A DNA stretch of 64,000 nt from Sweltsa coloradensis (taxonomy: Eukaryota; Arthropoda; Insecta; Plecoptera; Chloroperlidae). Made by a program: the position numbers and the translations under genes. The DNA is taken from contig JAMZAV010000901.1 in NCBI GenBank assembly GCA_024449915.1, positions 62,001 through 126,000 of the forward strand, given 5' to 3'. The notes under the pieces are model-generated. The model was not told where the DNA came from. It was given only the letters and a program-made list of their open reading frames with translations, and did no database searches. Positions 49,545 to 61,489 of this stretch are shown here, piece by piece. Numbering within the stretch: position 1 is the first letter of the stretch; every line of letters begins with the position of its first letter.

Positions 49545-49895
49545 GTGTGAAGGGTGTGGGAATGAGATACTTGCGTACCAATGCAGTTCCCAGTGTGTAT
49601 GAGAGTGTCAGGGAATGAGAAACTTGCGTACCAAAGCAGTTCCCTGTGTGGGAGTGTCTAGGAATGAGATACTTGCGTACCAAAGCAGTTCCCTGTGTGG
49701 GAGTGTCAGGGAATGAGATATTTGCGTACCAAAGCAGTTCCCTGTGTGAGAGTGTCAGGGAATGAGATACTTGCGTACCAAAGCAGTTCCCTGTGTGGGA
49801 GTGTCAGGGAATGAGATATTTGCGTACCAAAGCAGTTCCCTGTGTGAGAGTGTCAGGGAATGAGATATTGCGTACCAAAGCAGTTCCCTATGTGT
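49545..49895 (+). repeat. ~50-bp minisatellite, about seven copies
   Basis: The unit contains GTGTCAGGGAATGAGATACT and TGCGTACCAAAGCAGTTCCC. Alternating T/C and GAG/GGG variants suggest a higher-order two-unit pattern. The opposite arm (51655-51830) has only about three inverted units. Confidence 0.9.
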
Positions 49896-51019
49896 GTGAG
49901 TGTGTATGTGGAAGTGATGTTGTGTAGCCTGCCTAGCAATGGGAACGAAAATGAAATAGGATACCGGGAAAAATCACTTGAAAAATTGGTACTGAATTTA
50001 AACACTTTTTAATATGAGAAAAATGCTTTGAATTAATAACACTTTTGAATTTAATACTTTGAACACTGAAAACTATTAACCCGAAAATAAAAGCTGGCAA
50101 TATGTACTTTATCCTATGCTAACTGTTTAAATGAAAGACCAAGTCCCTATGTGGGCTCTCTGTGGCCGCGAGCTATTTAACATTGAGCTCGAGATCAACT
50201 CGTACTGGTGACCACCCTGGGCTACTGTGAAGTGAACACTCGTCCGTGTCTTTCACTTCCTGCCCTTGTAGGGTGTCCTGCCACAATCAAAGAGCGGGAG
50301 CTCCGAGAGTGCTGGATGAGAGTCCTGAGTACGAGTCGAGACTAACTTCTTTTAGAAAAATATACTATTTAAACCCAAAGTTAGGCTACTAGCGCGTGGG
50401 TTCCCCAGGTACCCCTTGGCCCTCGCTGGCAGGGGCGAGATGAACACGGGCGCAGAATAGCGTTGCTGCCATGGTGAGGCCTCTTCAGCTGGACGACTTC
50501 TTCTGGTGCGAGCACTACTATCTCGTGAGGCGAGCTGTCGTCTGCTATAGAGACGGGTTGTAACGACCCGGCCCCTGCGCCACCGTGTTTGAATAAGGCG
50601 CCTAAAGGTGGCAGCACTATACACACCTGCTGTGCTGTCTCCTCTAGAAGTTTTGTGTGTTTATTGTAGCTACGTTCTATTTAGTTTGTAAGTGTAAAAT
50701 GTATAATAAATTAATGAGAGAGACATCTCCTGGATGAGATAGACAAAGGTGTTTGAGAAAGGCCATCTGAAAGGTATGTCATTTTAAATTGTATGTGTTG
50801 GCATATTATTTTGTACAGTTGGCAATATGGAACTAAAATATCCACGTCAGTTTTACCAACCTAAAAACCGTCTCTAGCAGAAGACGCTCGCTCACGAGAG
50901 GGTAGCGCACATGCGCCTTTCCCCCACTCCCCTTACTCGGAGCGGGAGGTAAAACTCATCCCTCCCAACAGCGCTCGCTTCACAATCTAGTAGTGCACAT
51001 GCGCGCACTACCCCCTCCA

Positions 51020-51100
51020 TTTCCACCCCTCCTGCTTGAGGGGGGCTAATGTTATAAAATAGACGCGCACAGCATCGGAGGACACAGTTCCCCGGTGCTC
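51020..51100 (+). promoter_or_regulatory. TATA-like promoter element in the centre of the inverted duplication
   Basis: GTTATAAAATAGACG at about 51050 lies about 25-30 bp before the point where the conserved A' sequence begins (about 51085-51098). Its upstream flank is GC-rich. It could be the U3/R region of an LTR. This is sequence inspection only. Confidence 0.35.
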
Positions 51101-52774
51101 CCACCTGAAGAAGTCGTCTTACTCTACTGGTCTCGCCATGGCAGCGGCGCTCAAGCTCTCCTCGCCGCTGCCAGCGAGGGCCAAGGGGTACCCGGGGAAC
51201 CCAGACATTCACAGTCACAGTCTCGACTCGTACTAAGGACTCTCATCCAGCACTATCGGAGCTCCCGCTCCTCGATGGTAGCAGGACATCCTACAAGGGC
51301 AGGCAGTGAAAGACACGGACGAGTGTACACTTCACAGTAGCCCAGGGTGGTCACCAGTACGAGTTGTTTTTTCGAACTCAGTGTTAAATAGTTCGAGGTC
51401 ACAGAGAGCCCACATAGGGACTTGGTCTTTCACATAGACAGTTAGCATAGGATAAGGTACATATTGCCAGCTTTTAGTGTTCGGGTTGATAATTTTCAGT
51501 GTTTTAAAAAAGTGTTAAATTTGAAAGTGTTTTATCTCATAGTAAAAAAGTGTTTAAATTCAGTGCCAAGTTATTCAAGTGTTTGTTTCCACGGTATCCT
51601 TTTTCATTTCCGTTCTCATTGCTAGGCAGGTTACACAATATCACCTCCACATACACACTCACACAGGGGACTGCTTTGGTACGAAAGTATCTCATCCTCT
51701 GACACTCACACAGGGGACTGCTTTGGTACGAAAGTATCTCATCCTCTGACACTCATTCCCGGACACTCTTACACACACCAGGAACTGCTTTGGTACGCAA
51801 GTATCTCATTCCCACACACCCTTTACACATACACCCTGGAAGCAAAGAGAACAAGATTCTGTTAGTAGTCTCCTCTCCATTACCCTCATTACTAATTTGT
51901 AGATCATCCAGCAAGCAGTTTTTTCCCCTAGACACGTGCCGGGGGGTAGGGAGACGGGGTCCGCTACAGGGTTTTAGGTTGGTGAAACTGATGTGGATAT
52001 TTAGTTCCATATTGTCAACTGTACAAATTAATATGCCCGGAGGGAAGATTCATTCTCGAACCTTTGATCCCGAAAATCCGAGCACATGGGTTATAGACTA
52101 CATGTTTTTAAATGGTACCACAAATTGAACAAAATATACAAGCACATGAAGAAAATCATATTTAACTAATGACAGCACTTTATTACATGGCCCATTAGAT
52201 AGCAATTTAATATATATATTTAGTACAGTTTGGGCAAATGTAAAAAATAATTAATCAACACATAGGCCTACAATTTAAAATGACATACCTTTCAGATGGC
52301 TTTCTCAAACACCCTTGACTATCTCGTCCTGGAGAGGTCTCCCATTAATTAATTATACCTTTTAACACTTACAAACTAAATAGAATGTAGCTACAATAAA
52401 CACACAAAACTTCAAGAGACTGCACAGCAGGTATGTACAGTGCTGCCATCCGTACGAACCTTGGTGAGGCGTTAGGCGCCTCATTAAAAAAAAGAGTGGC
52501 GTAAGGGTCGGGTTGCTACAATTTCTATCCAATGATTACTAAGTTTTTTGTATGCGTGGGATCTCATTACTTTTTCAAGTTCCATTGTAAAATTATTTTT
52601 GTTAAATTAGGATATTTTTTATAAAGTAGTATTAATTGCTTTGGTAATACCAATTAACAATATAATGTAAAATATCTCAAGGCCCAAAGATTTGCTTTTT
52701 GTATGCATTGTAGGTGATTATTGTTAAGTTTTACTAGTTACTTGTTATAGACCGGAACCCAGGTAGGGACCCCC

Positions 52775-54360
52775 CCCCCCTGCGGAGAAATGGAGACCCA
52801 TATATTATGTTAGGGTGGTTATTTTGAAGTAGAAATCCACTTGTTGGCCAGTGGTGAGTGCGGGGTACAGGGGTGCCCAAAGACACAATTGTACTGTTTT
52901 TTGCAACTGTTTTTATTTTTTAAGGCCAAACCGTTAAACGAAATCTATTTTTGACTTTTCATTCGTGTAAGGAATGAAAATAGAATTTTATCCATATTTG
53001 TATTTTCTTGTATGTACCGGAAATAACGTTTTTGAGTTTTTCAAAATCGAAGTCAAAATGGCCACAAATTGCTTGTTTTGGTTAAAACTGATATATTATG
53101 TTAGGGTGAATATTTGTTAGTAGAAATCCACTTGTTGGCCAGTAGGCCAGTGGTGGATGCGGCGTACAGGGCCGTCCAATAAGTAAATTTTGGGGATGAT
53201 TTTCAACAGTTTTTAATTTTTTATGCCAACTCGTTGGACAAAATCTATTTTGGGCTTTAGACTCGTGTAAGGATTTGAAAATAGAATGTTAAGCATATTT
53301 TTATTTTCTCATATGTCCCGGAAATAACAATTTTGAGTTTTCCAAAATCAAAGTTAAAATGGCCCCAAATTGCTCATTTTGGTTTTAAAACTGATAAATT
53401 ATGTTAGGGTGAATATTTGTTAGTAGAAATCCACTTGTTGGCCAGTGGTGGATGCGACGTACAGGGGCGTCCAAAAAGTAATTTTGGGGATGATTTTCAA
53501 CTGTTTTTATTTTTTTATGCCAAATTGCTTGACAAAATCTATTTTGGGCTTTAGATTCGTGTGAGGATTTGAAAATATAATGTTATGCATATTTTTATTT
53601 TCTCATATGTATGGAAATGACAATTTTGAGTTTTCCAAAATCAAAGTCAAAATGACCCTATATTGCCCGTTTTGGTTAAAACTGATAAATTATGTTAGCG
53701 TTGATATTATGTAGTAGAAATCCACTTGTTGTCCAGTTGGCCAGTGGTGGATGCGGCATACAGGGGCGTCCAAAAAGTAAATTTTGTGGATTTTTTTTTA
53801 CTGTTTTTATTTTTTTATTGCCAAATCGTTCTACAAAATCAATTTTGAGCTTTAGATTCGTGTGTGGATTTGAAAATAGAATGCTAAGTTTTCTTGTATG
53901 TCCCGGAAATAACAATTTTGAGTTTTCCAAAATCAAAGTCAAAATGGCCCCAAATTGACCGTTATGGTTAAAACTGATAAATTATGTTAGGGTCGATATT
54001 ATTTAGTAGAAATCCACTTGTTGGCCAGTTGGCCAGTGGTGGATGCGGCGTACAGGGTCGTCCAAAAAGTGAATTTGGAGGATGATTTTTAACAGTTTTT
54101 ATTTTTATACGGCCGAATCGTTGAGCGAAATCTATTTTTTATTTTTGATTCGTGTAAAGAATGTTAAATACAATATTATCTTCATTTTTTATTTTCTTGC
54201 GTGTCCCGGAAATAAAATGTTTGTCTCTTTCGAAAAAGAAGTCAAAATGATCCTAAGTTGCTCTACTTTAGACATGAAAATGTACATATCCTTACCTTCA
54301 CGTAATATTAATGTAGATATTATATTGAGTACTATTGGAATGTGTTTGATGGTCGTGTAA
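52775..54360 (+). repeat. Left subrepeat array (~5 units, 291-302 bp)
   Basis: The marker CCACTTGTTG occurs at 52838, 53129, 53431, 53722 and 54014. The outermost unit differs most (GTGCCCAAAGACACAATTG) and matches the outermost unit of the right array, so units are position-specific. Confidence 0.9.
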
Positions 54361-55262
54361 TCAGTAGTCTGGTCCATCTTCGTCTTCATCTTCACTCTCA
54401 ACAACGTCTCTGCCTCTTTCAATCTCGATGTCGTCGGGATCATCTTCCACATCGGATGCATCGTCTTGTGTTTCCAAAATATTAACTCACTCGTTTGGGA
54501 GCACGTTGCCTTCGGTGTAGAGAAGTCCATCCGGGGCTACTGAGTACCGACCAGCCATGACTTGGGGGTTTAGGTATGTCGGGCACTGCGTCTGTTGCTT
54601 TACGCCATATCATTGCTTGATAATTTGCACGCAGGATATGCAACCGTAAAAATGATCTGCATGGTGGTAGTAAGCTGAGATCAGTGCTGCTGTAGTTGTT
54701 CAGTGGTCAGTGGTTTAGACAGTGATTTTTGAAATCGTTTGCGAAAAAGATGGTAGCGAGTTTCATTTACATCAGCAGTACTGGTCTCCCCATACTTAAG
54801 GCAAACAAATCTTTCTAATTGGTCGCACGTAGTTTCTTCAACAGTAACCGAGGTGCCAAGAGATAAGAAAGTGTTCTCAAATTTGGGTTGTTTCTCTACT
54901 AGTTTTAAAGGCAAAAGTTTTCCTCTTCTATCAAAAGAACTTGTGGTGTCGCAACCAGTAAACGAGTGAAATGGCGTAAGAACTTCACATAATTTTTCCC
55001 CTCTCTAAGAAATTACTTTTTTTATGTCAACAAGACTTCTCTTTTGTCTCCAAAGCCAGTATCTAAAAGTACTTGTTGGTTTACTTGCTGCGCGTATTTC
55101 AATAAGAGGATGAAGAGGTCAGTGTCAGGAGAAAGAACAATGATGCTAAAACTAGCGTCGTATCGAGAATTCTGCATGACAACAGTGGAGCATCATTCGA
55201 CTATCGGCCTCTTCTTGTGTAGATTGCAGCTCTTCGATGGTCGATTTAGTCACAGTGTTTGT
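54361..55262 (-). pseudogene. Decayed mobile-element protein with FEN/XPG-like acidic motifs
   Basis: Several frames on the minus strand carry an ordered set of motifs: EEADSRMMLHCCHA, then IIVLSPDTDLFILLLKYAQQ, LLDTGFGDKREVLLT, HSFTGCDTTSSF, ETTCDQLERFVCLKYGETST, VNETRYHLFRKRF, LRANYQAMIWRKATDAVPDI and an acidic C-terminus (SEDEDEDGPDY). The E-A-D, S-x-D-x-D and G-C-D series matches the metal-binding pattern of flap endonuclease-like folds. The later TRYxLF and RANYQ blocks recur in uncharacterised animal repeat proteins. At least three frameshifts or stops break it. The N-terminus is lost at the adjoining subrepeats. Confidence 0.6.
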
Positions 55263-55281
55263 AAAATAAAATATTAGTAAA

Positions 55282-55773
55282 TAAAACTATGCATAAAATT
55301 CTATTTTCAAATCATCACACGAATCTAAAGCCTAAAATAGATTTTGTACAACAACTTGGCATTAAAGAAATTAAAATGGTTAAAAAACATCTCCAAATTT
55401 TACATTTTGGACGACCCTGTACGCCGCATCCACCACTGGCCAACTGGCCAACAAGTGGATTTCTACTAAATAATATCGAACCTAACAAAATTTATCAGTT
55501 TTAACCAAAACGGTCAATTTGGGGCCATTTTGAATTTGATTTTGGAAAACTCAAAATTGTTATTTCCGGGACATACGAGAAACTAAAAATATGCTTATCA
55601 TTTGATTTTCAAATCCTCACACGAATCTAAAGCCCAAAAAAGATTTTGTAAAACGATTTGGCATAAAAAATAAAAACAGTTGAATAACATCCGCAAAATT
55701 TACTTTTTGGACGCTCTTGTACTCCGCATCCACCACTGGCCAACTGCCCAACAAGTGGATTTCTACTAACATA
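55282..55773 (-). repeat. Internal inverted subrepeats, interrupted by the pogo element (continue 57661-57840)
   Basis: CAACAAGTGGATTTCTACTA at 55451 and 55749 and TTTATCAGTTTTAACC-type sequence mark about two units, in the same orientation as the right array. The array resumes right after the pogo insertion. Confidence 0.85.
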
Positions 55774-57660
55774 CCGTATTGTTCCGAATATAGCACGATC
55801 TCGAATATAACACGACCCCCAATTTTTCAGAATCATTTCAAGAAAAAAGAAAAAATCAAAGAAAATTAAAATGTACATGAAACATTTTTTATTTACAATA
55901 AAATGAATGTCAGTCTTACAATAAAACATTTTGAACAATGTTAGGGCCTAGGCCTATGGTTTTTAACAGGGTAGGGCCAAGCACAAGCTCACATGCCAAC
56001 CACAGTCCACACTCCACAGTTCACCAGTCTGATTCCTGGTCAGAAGATGAGTTGACAGAGTTGTCCTCGTCAGCAGTTTCAACTTCCCCCTCCTCTTCCC
56101 ACAGAACATCATCCTCTGTTCCATCCAATTCATTTGAAATACAGCATTTCTTAAAACCATGCACAATGCTGTCAGGGGAAATCTTGTTCCATGCAACGAG
56201 TATCCACTGCATGAGCAGTGGAATGGATGGCTTCTTTATCTTGCCTGTAGGTGTTAGAGCATGGTCACCTGCCAACAACCACGCACTGTATTCTTTTTTC
56301 ACGTAATCTTTGAATGGCTTGTTCACTACCACGTCAAGTACCCTCAACTGGGACGTCATTCCCTCTGGAACTATAACCAGATCAGTGTTCATTGATGCCA
56401 CTTGTTGTTTGGTCCGTGGAGTGAGGTGTCCTCTGAAGGCATCAAGGACAAGCATAGCCCTCAGCCTCAATAGAGCGCCCGGTCGCCGTCCCCAAACAAC
56501 CTTTAGCCAATCCACTACTAATACTTCGTCCATCCACCCCTTCTCTTGAACACGAAGAATGATTCCTGGTGGTATTTTATCTTTAGGCATCGTTTTGCGC
56601 TTTAAGATAACGTACGGGGGCAGCTTCCTACCGTCAGCCAAGACAGCTAGCATGACAGTGATCCGCGCCTTGTCATTGCCCGTCGATTTAACAATGACAG
56701 ATTTAGCACCTTTAGTGTGCACAGTCGTGTTGGAAGGCATTTCGAAACATATCGGCGTCTGATCGGCGTTTCCCATCTGTCCCAGGAGATAGTCATGTTC
56801 TTTGCGCAATCCGATAATATATCGCTGAAATGATAACAGCTTTTCATTAAAGTCGTTGCGCGAGAGAAGTGCGCCGACGCAGTGAGAAGCCTTGACGCCT
56901 CATCATACGTCTGCACCACCCTAAACTTGCTTTAAATTCATTTCTTGGAATTCCCAATTGCCTTGCTACCTCAATAGCCTTAAAAGTTATTGTTTCCCGT
57001 GAAATCGGGAACCCTTCAGCACGTTTTTCTTGAATGAACAGCAAAACACGATTTTCAAGTTCTTCATATTTTCCTTTCTTAGGTCCTCGGAACGCTTTAC
57101 GAGTTGAATTTGCCGATTTGTATAGGTCTAGTTGTTTTCTCCATAGTCGAATGTTCACTTCGGAAATTCCATATTTATGTGCAGTTCTTACGTTGTTCGT
57201 TGCAATAGCCTCGTTAGCTACCATTGTTTTGAAGTTGACGTCATAGCTCCTTCTCAATCCCTTGTTGATTTATAAGGCAGAGGAACCTTTCTTTTCCACG
57301 CTATCAGCAGTCTTCATTTGTTCATCTTGAGCCATTTCATCTTCTCCTTCATCACTCATTATTTCATACGTTACATAGACTTTTAGCACCGTAGATAGAC
57401 AACCCCGACGTTCAAAATCTATGTAGGTCACGACGTGATCGCGACGAATACTGTGCAAAGACTATCGGACACAAACCGCGAGAGTACTGCTAGGTTCGCC
57501 CGACTTCGGCTGGGATCGAGTGGGTGGGCGGGGCGAAGCGCTGCAGACGATGCGCGGGAGTTGTATTGCCGGTGGCCTATGTTCAGGCGCTATTTCAAAT
57601 GCAAGCGCGCGGAAATAACGCGAGTGCTGTTTTTGACATTGTATTTTCGGAAAAAAACAA
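55774..57660 (-). mobile_element. Pogo-type DNA transposon inserted in a subrepeat, TA target duplication
   Basis: Flanked by TA (55772-55773 and 57661-57662). Left end CCGTATTGTTCCGAATATAG; the right end complements to TTGTTTTTTTCCGAAAATAC, an imperfect inverse. The subrepeat around it continues AATTTATCAG on the right, and about 16 bp of subrepeat are missing on the left, between short CTAACA repeats. Length 1887 bp. Confidence 0.75.
56021..57359 (-). pseudogene. Pogo/Tigger-type transposase, one stop and one frameshift
   Basis: Starts at MSDEGEDEMAQDE (57359). An in-frame TAA at 57270-57272 precedes the helix-turn-helix part: RRSYDVNFKTMVANEAIA, then HKYGISEVNIRLWRKQLD, and a CENPB-type second half ending SLRRRTSLAQRL. 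A one-base shift near 56847 leads into the DDE domain: GNADQTPICFEMP (first Asp), IPPGIILRVQEKGWMDE, MLVLDAFRGHLT (second Asp) and VLDVVVNKPFKDYVK (third acidic position). It ends in an acidic/serine tail. The transposase binds the terminal repeats and cuts and pastes the element. Family differences include DQT for DET and LRVLD for LQPLD. The lesions imply an inactive copy. Confidence 0.88.
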
Positions 57661-57840
57661 TAATTTATCAGTTTAAACCAAAACGGTCAATTTGGGGCCA
57701 TTTTGACTTTGATTTTGGAAAACTCAAAATTATTATCTCCGGGACATATGAGAAAATAAAAATATGCTTAACATTCTATTTTCAAATCCTCACACGAATC
57801 TAATGCCCAAAATAGATTTTGTCAAACGATCTGGCATTAA

Positions 57841-59021
57841 GAGTCTTCACTAGACAGCCATTTTACGGCCACTCGCAAGGGTATAGGTTTACCATGGCAG
57901 TTCGCACAATAATTACTCTAGGAGATTGTAAAAAAAAAAATGGATGTTAACCAATATTAAAACTGAGTTTTCCACATTCTATTTTTTCCATTTTTTGTTT
58001 TGAAACTTGCATAGCAAAGCACAAATATCACTCAATTCTAAGTATTTACATCAAGTTTGAAGAGCTCTGGAGAAATTTTAAAATTTTATACGTGAATTCT
58101 AAAATGGGGGCGACATTGACATTTTTATACAGAACAACAAACAAAAAACAGAATTTCTTTATGTAATACCCGCTGCTTTTTACCGTATCAAAACACAAAG
58201 TCGACGCAACGGAGAATTTCGGCTGCCAGTGAGTACAACTAGCGCCGAGACTAGGGTGAGCGGCTCTCATGCGGACTCCGTAGTGACTAGCGGCAAGCGA
58301 TGGAGTGGGGGAAATCATTCCGTGTCTGGCTGGAGAACACGTGCATGGCATCGGATGTCACAAGTGCTACGTCTGCGACAAACTCGCCTTTCATTGCTAT
58401 GCCGCCTCGAGAATAGTTTGGTTGTTTCAACCTAATAGTACATATTCTGTTTTATATTATAATTCGACTCGTGTTTGAATAAGAACTGAAAAGTAGTAAC
58501 AATGGTTTCAGGGGCGCCGGGTTTTCTAAATCTTGAGGGGTGCTGAAATATTTCATTGACATTTCGAAGGAAATTATCCTTTTTAATTGTTATGAATTGG
58601 ATACATTTTATTCAGCAGCGGATCTGGTCCTGATTCGGGGGGGGCGGGGGGATGTTTTCTCAAGATTTCCATATAATTACAAATCGAAAACTACCTATCC
58701 ACGTATCTGCGAGGTAGTGCGATTTTTGTAAATCAGGGTCTGTTTGAAAGTTTCAGCAGTGTCTCTAATCGCCGAGGGCGAGAAAATTTCCGAATTTAGT
58801 ACCTTCGAAAGCCTAAAACCGCGTTTAAAAATTGAAATTTGCACAATAGGTGATGTTAATTGGTCGCGCAAACAAAATTAAATGGGAGGGGGGGGGGGGG
58901 TTGACAATCGTCCCACCTCCCTCCTGTATCCATTACTGATATTATTTATTCATTGTAGCCTCTTTACAATTGAGTCTGGACATTGACGCTAATGTTGGTT
59001 TATTTATTTATATATATATAT
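57841..59021. other. Unassigned interior of the foldback-like structure
   Basis: No recognised protein. A G-tract near 58892 and GGGGCGCCGGGTTTTC near 58512 resemble the GC-rich ends of hAT families, but matching partners were not found. Confidence 0.4.
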
Positions 59022-59821
59022 TTGGATGAGCGTAGCGAGCGAAGCGAAGATTCCATTTAACTACACTGGAGAAAAAAATCCGGAATGTTTTTGTTTTTTT
59101 TCTTTTTTCTTTTGTATTTTTGGCAGTTTTTTAACACGATTTTGGCTAAACCGATATTCCAATTGCGATGAAATTTTGTGAAGGCCTTCAAAATCTCTGA
59201 ACTTAGAACTGCCTCGTTTTTGAGCCCAATCAAAAAATTAATTCTTATAAAAATCGCAATTTTACGATTTTTTCGATTTTTAAAACATTTCTTCGACTTA
59301 TAACACCTACATGCTTTATCCGATTGTGATGATTTTTTTACAGAACCTCAATTTTATGAATTAATATATTCGTGTGAAATTTGAGCGCAATCTAAAAATA
59401 TTTATTTATAAAAATCGCAATTTTTTTTTTTTTCCATTTTTTAAATTTCTTCAACTTATTTCACGTGCATGCTTTATCCGATTGTGATGATTTTTTCACA
59501 TAACCTGAATTTTATGAATTAATATATTCATGTGAAATTTGAGCCAATCAAATAATTATTTTCATGAAATTGCAATTTTTTAGATTTTTTTTATTTTTAA
59601 ACTTTCTTCGACTTATAACACCTACATGCTTTATCCGATTGTAATAATTTTTTCACAGAACCTTAATTTTATGAATTTATATATTCGTGTCGAATTGAAT
59701 AATTATATCTTATTATTATTATGATATTATTATGAAAATTGCAATTTTACGCTTTTTTCGGTTTAAACAATTACGATCATCCAACAATGCGCCTGAAAAA
59801 GCGTTTGCGAAGCTTCCTAGT
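59022..59821 (+). mobile_element. HINE copy (TGGATGAGCG family)
   Basis: Starts TGGATGAGCGTAGCGAGCGA after an (AT)n run. It has four subrepeats and ends CATCCAACAATGCGCCTGAA ... AAGCTTCCTAGT. Confidence 0.8.
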
Positions 59822-60422
59822 ATATATTATTGACTATTGTAATATCTCAGACGTAAAGCTGTTCTGTAAACACTGACGTGCCGATTAGTAATATTTAATA
59901 ATCACGAAAGAAGAACAGCAGTTGCACCAGCTTTATATCTTGTCACGTAGTAAGGGTCACGATGTGTTGGCGTGGGGCGAGGGGGGGGGGGTTGCTAAAG
60001 CGGGAATGCAGGCGCTCAGATAATTGTAACAAGATGAGGAAAGGCCAGCCCTTGCAGTACTACACTCCTCTAAAAAACGCACAGATTTGTACAAAAATAG
60101 CTTTGATGTTGGAACATTTTTCTCGGGGGCAAGTCCTCCGAACCTCCCTTTTTTCCCTTTGGATTTACAAGTGCACTGTTTAGTCCAAATAATTCATTAC
60201 ATTATTAACCTCACCTGCTCTAAAAGTTTTATTATTATATTATTATATTATTATATTATTGTTTTTAAATATTTGAAAAAACCTTTTTTCTTAGGCAGTC
60301 GTAACTGACGGACTGACTTTCCGTCCGCTGTCGCACATGCCAAGCAAATCAGGCCCACCCTTGGATTATTTTTTACGGCATCACAGTGCACCGACGCGGA
60401 CGGTGTTGACAATGGCCATAAC

Positions 60423-61378
60423 ACTAGGAAGCTTCGCAAACGCTTTTTCAGGCGCGTTGTTGGATGAGCGTAATTGGTGCATTGAGCTGCCATGTGTTAA
60501 GCAGATTTTCAGTTGTTCTGTGAAAAAATAATTGCTAAGTCCAAGACATTTTTAAAAAAACGAAAAAAATCGTTATTTTAAAAAATGAAAAAAATCGTAA
60601 AATTGCGATTTTCATGAAAAATATTTTTTCGATTGTGCTCAAAAACGTGGCAGTTCTAAGTTCAAAGATTTCAAAGTTCTCCAGACAATTTCATCGCAAT
60701 TGGAGTATCGGTTTAGCCGGAATCGTGTTAACAAACACACAAAAATACAAACAAAAACAAAAACGAAAAACGAAAAAAATAAAAAAATTGCGATTTTCAT
60801 GAGAAATAATTTCGGTCGATTTTTTGAACCGTGCAGTTCTAAGTTCAGAGATTTCAAACGTCTCCAGAAAATGTCATCGCAATTAGAGTATTGGTTTTGC
60901 CGGAATCGTGTTTACAAACACACAAAAATACAAACAGAAACAAAAAAGAAAATCGAAAAAAATCGTTGAATTGCGATTTTCATGAGAAATAATTTTTCTA
61001 TTGTGCTCAAAAGCATGGCAGTTCTAAGTTCAGAGATTTCAAGGGTCTCCAAAAAATTTCATCACAATTGGAGTATTGGTTTAGCCGGAATCGTGTTAAC
61101 AAACACACAAAAATACACAGAAACAAAATAGAAAAACGAAAAAAAAATCGTAAAATTGCAATTTTCATGTGAAATAATTTTTCGTTCGATTTTTCGAACC
61201 GTGCAGTTCTAAGTTCAGAGATTTCAAACGTCTCCAAAAAATTTCATCTCAATTGGAGTATCTGTTTACCCGGAATCGTGTTAACAATCACACAAAAATA
61301 CAAAAAAAAAAACAGTCCGGATTTTTTTCTCCAGTGTAGTAGAATGGAATCTTCGCTTCGCTCGCTACGCTCATCCAA
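60423..61378 (-). mobile_element. HINE copy with expanded 5' subrepeats
   Basis: Minus-strand copy. The 3' end ACTAGGAAGCTTCGCAAACG is at 60423 and the 5' end GCTTCGCTCGCTACGCTCAT at 61378. Four copies of a block containing AGTTCTAAGTTCAGAGATTT (spacing about 180 bp) show amplification of the 5' subrepeat rather than the usual 3' subrepeats. Confidence 0.8.
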
Positions 61379-61489
61379 TAACATAATATAACGCACACAC
61401 GCACGGTGCATTGCATTTTGTTATAATTCTATGATCATTGGTAGCTGTTGGTATGCTGATGCACATTGCTTGTGATACCGTTTTACTGA

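Larger units (their letters stand above)
49406..52520. repeat. Complex ~3-kb inverted duplication (A-B ... A'-B')
   Basis: Arm A (about 49406-50512) is the inverse of 51098-51968. For example, GCGGACCCTGTCTCCCTACC mirrors GGTAGGGAGACGGGGTCCGC, and CACTCGTCCGTGTCTTTCAC mirrors GTGAAAGACACGGACGAGTG. Arm B (about 50545-50880) is the inverse of 51968-52035 plus 52270-52520. On plus the order is A then B; on minus it is B then A, as expected for inverted copies of a tandem unit. B starts TGTAACGACCCGGCCCC, which is LTR-like, but no retroviral-type coding is present. Confidence 0.65.

Noticed and set aside
49399..49683. Open frame of repeated peptide units (TQVSHSLTLSYTLGTALVRKY)
   Set aside because: It is the translation of the ~50-bp minisatellite; the unit is not a multiple of three and the frame breaks at both ends.
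49545..49895. CRISPR-like array of regular ~50-bp repeats
   Set aside because: Whole units repeat without unique spacers, in an animal genome; it is a minisatellite.
50352..51340. Several 80-110 aa GC-rich open frames around 50.4-51.3 kb
   Set aside because: They overlap on both strands of the inverted duplication, have biased composition and no recognisable domain.
57034..57246. Plus-strand frames across 55938-57246
   Set aside because: They are antisense to the pogo-type transposase, whose conserved motifs define the minus strand as coding.
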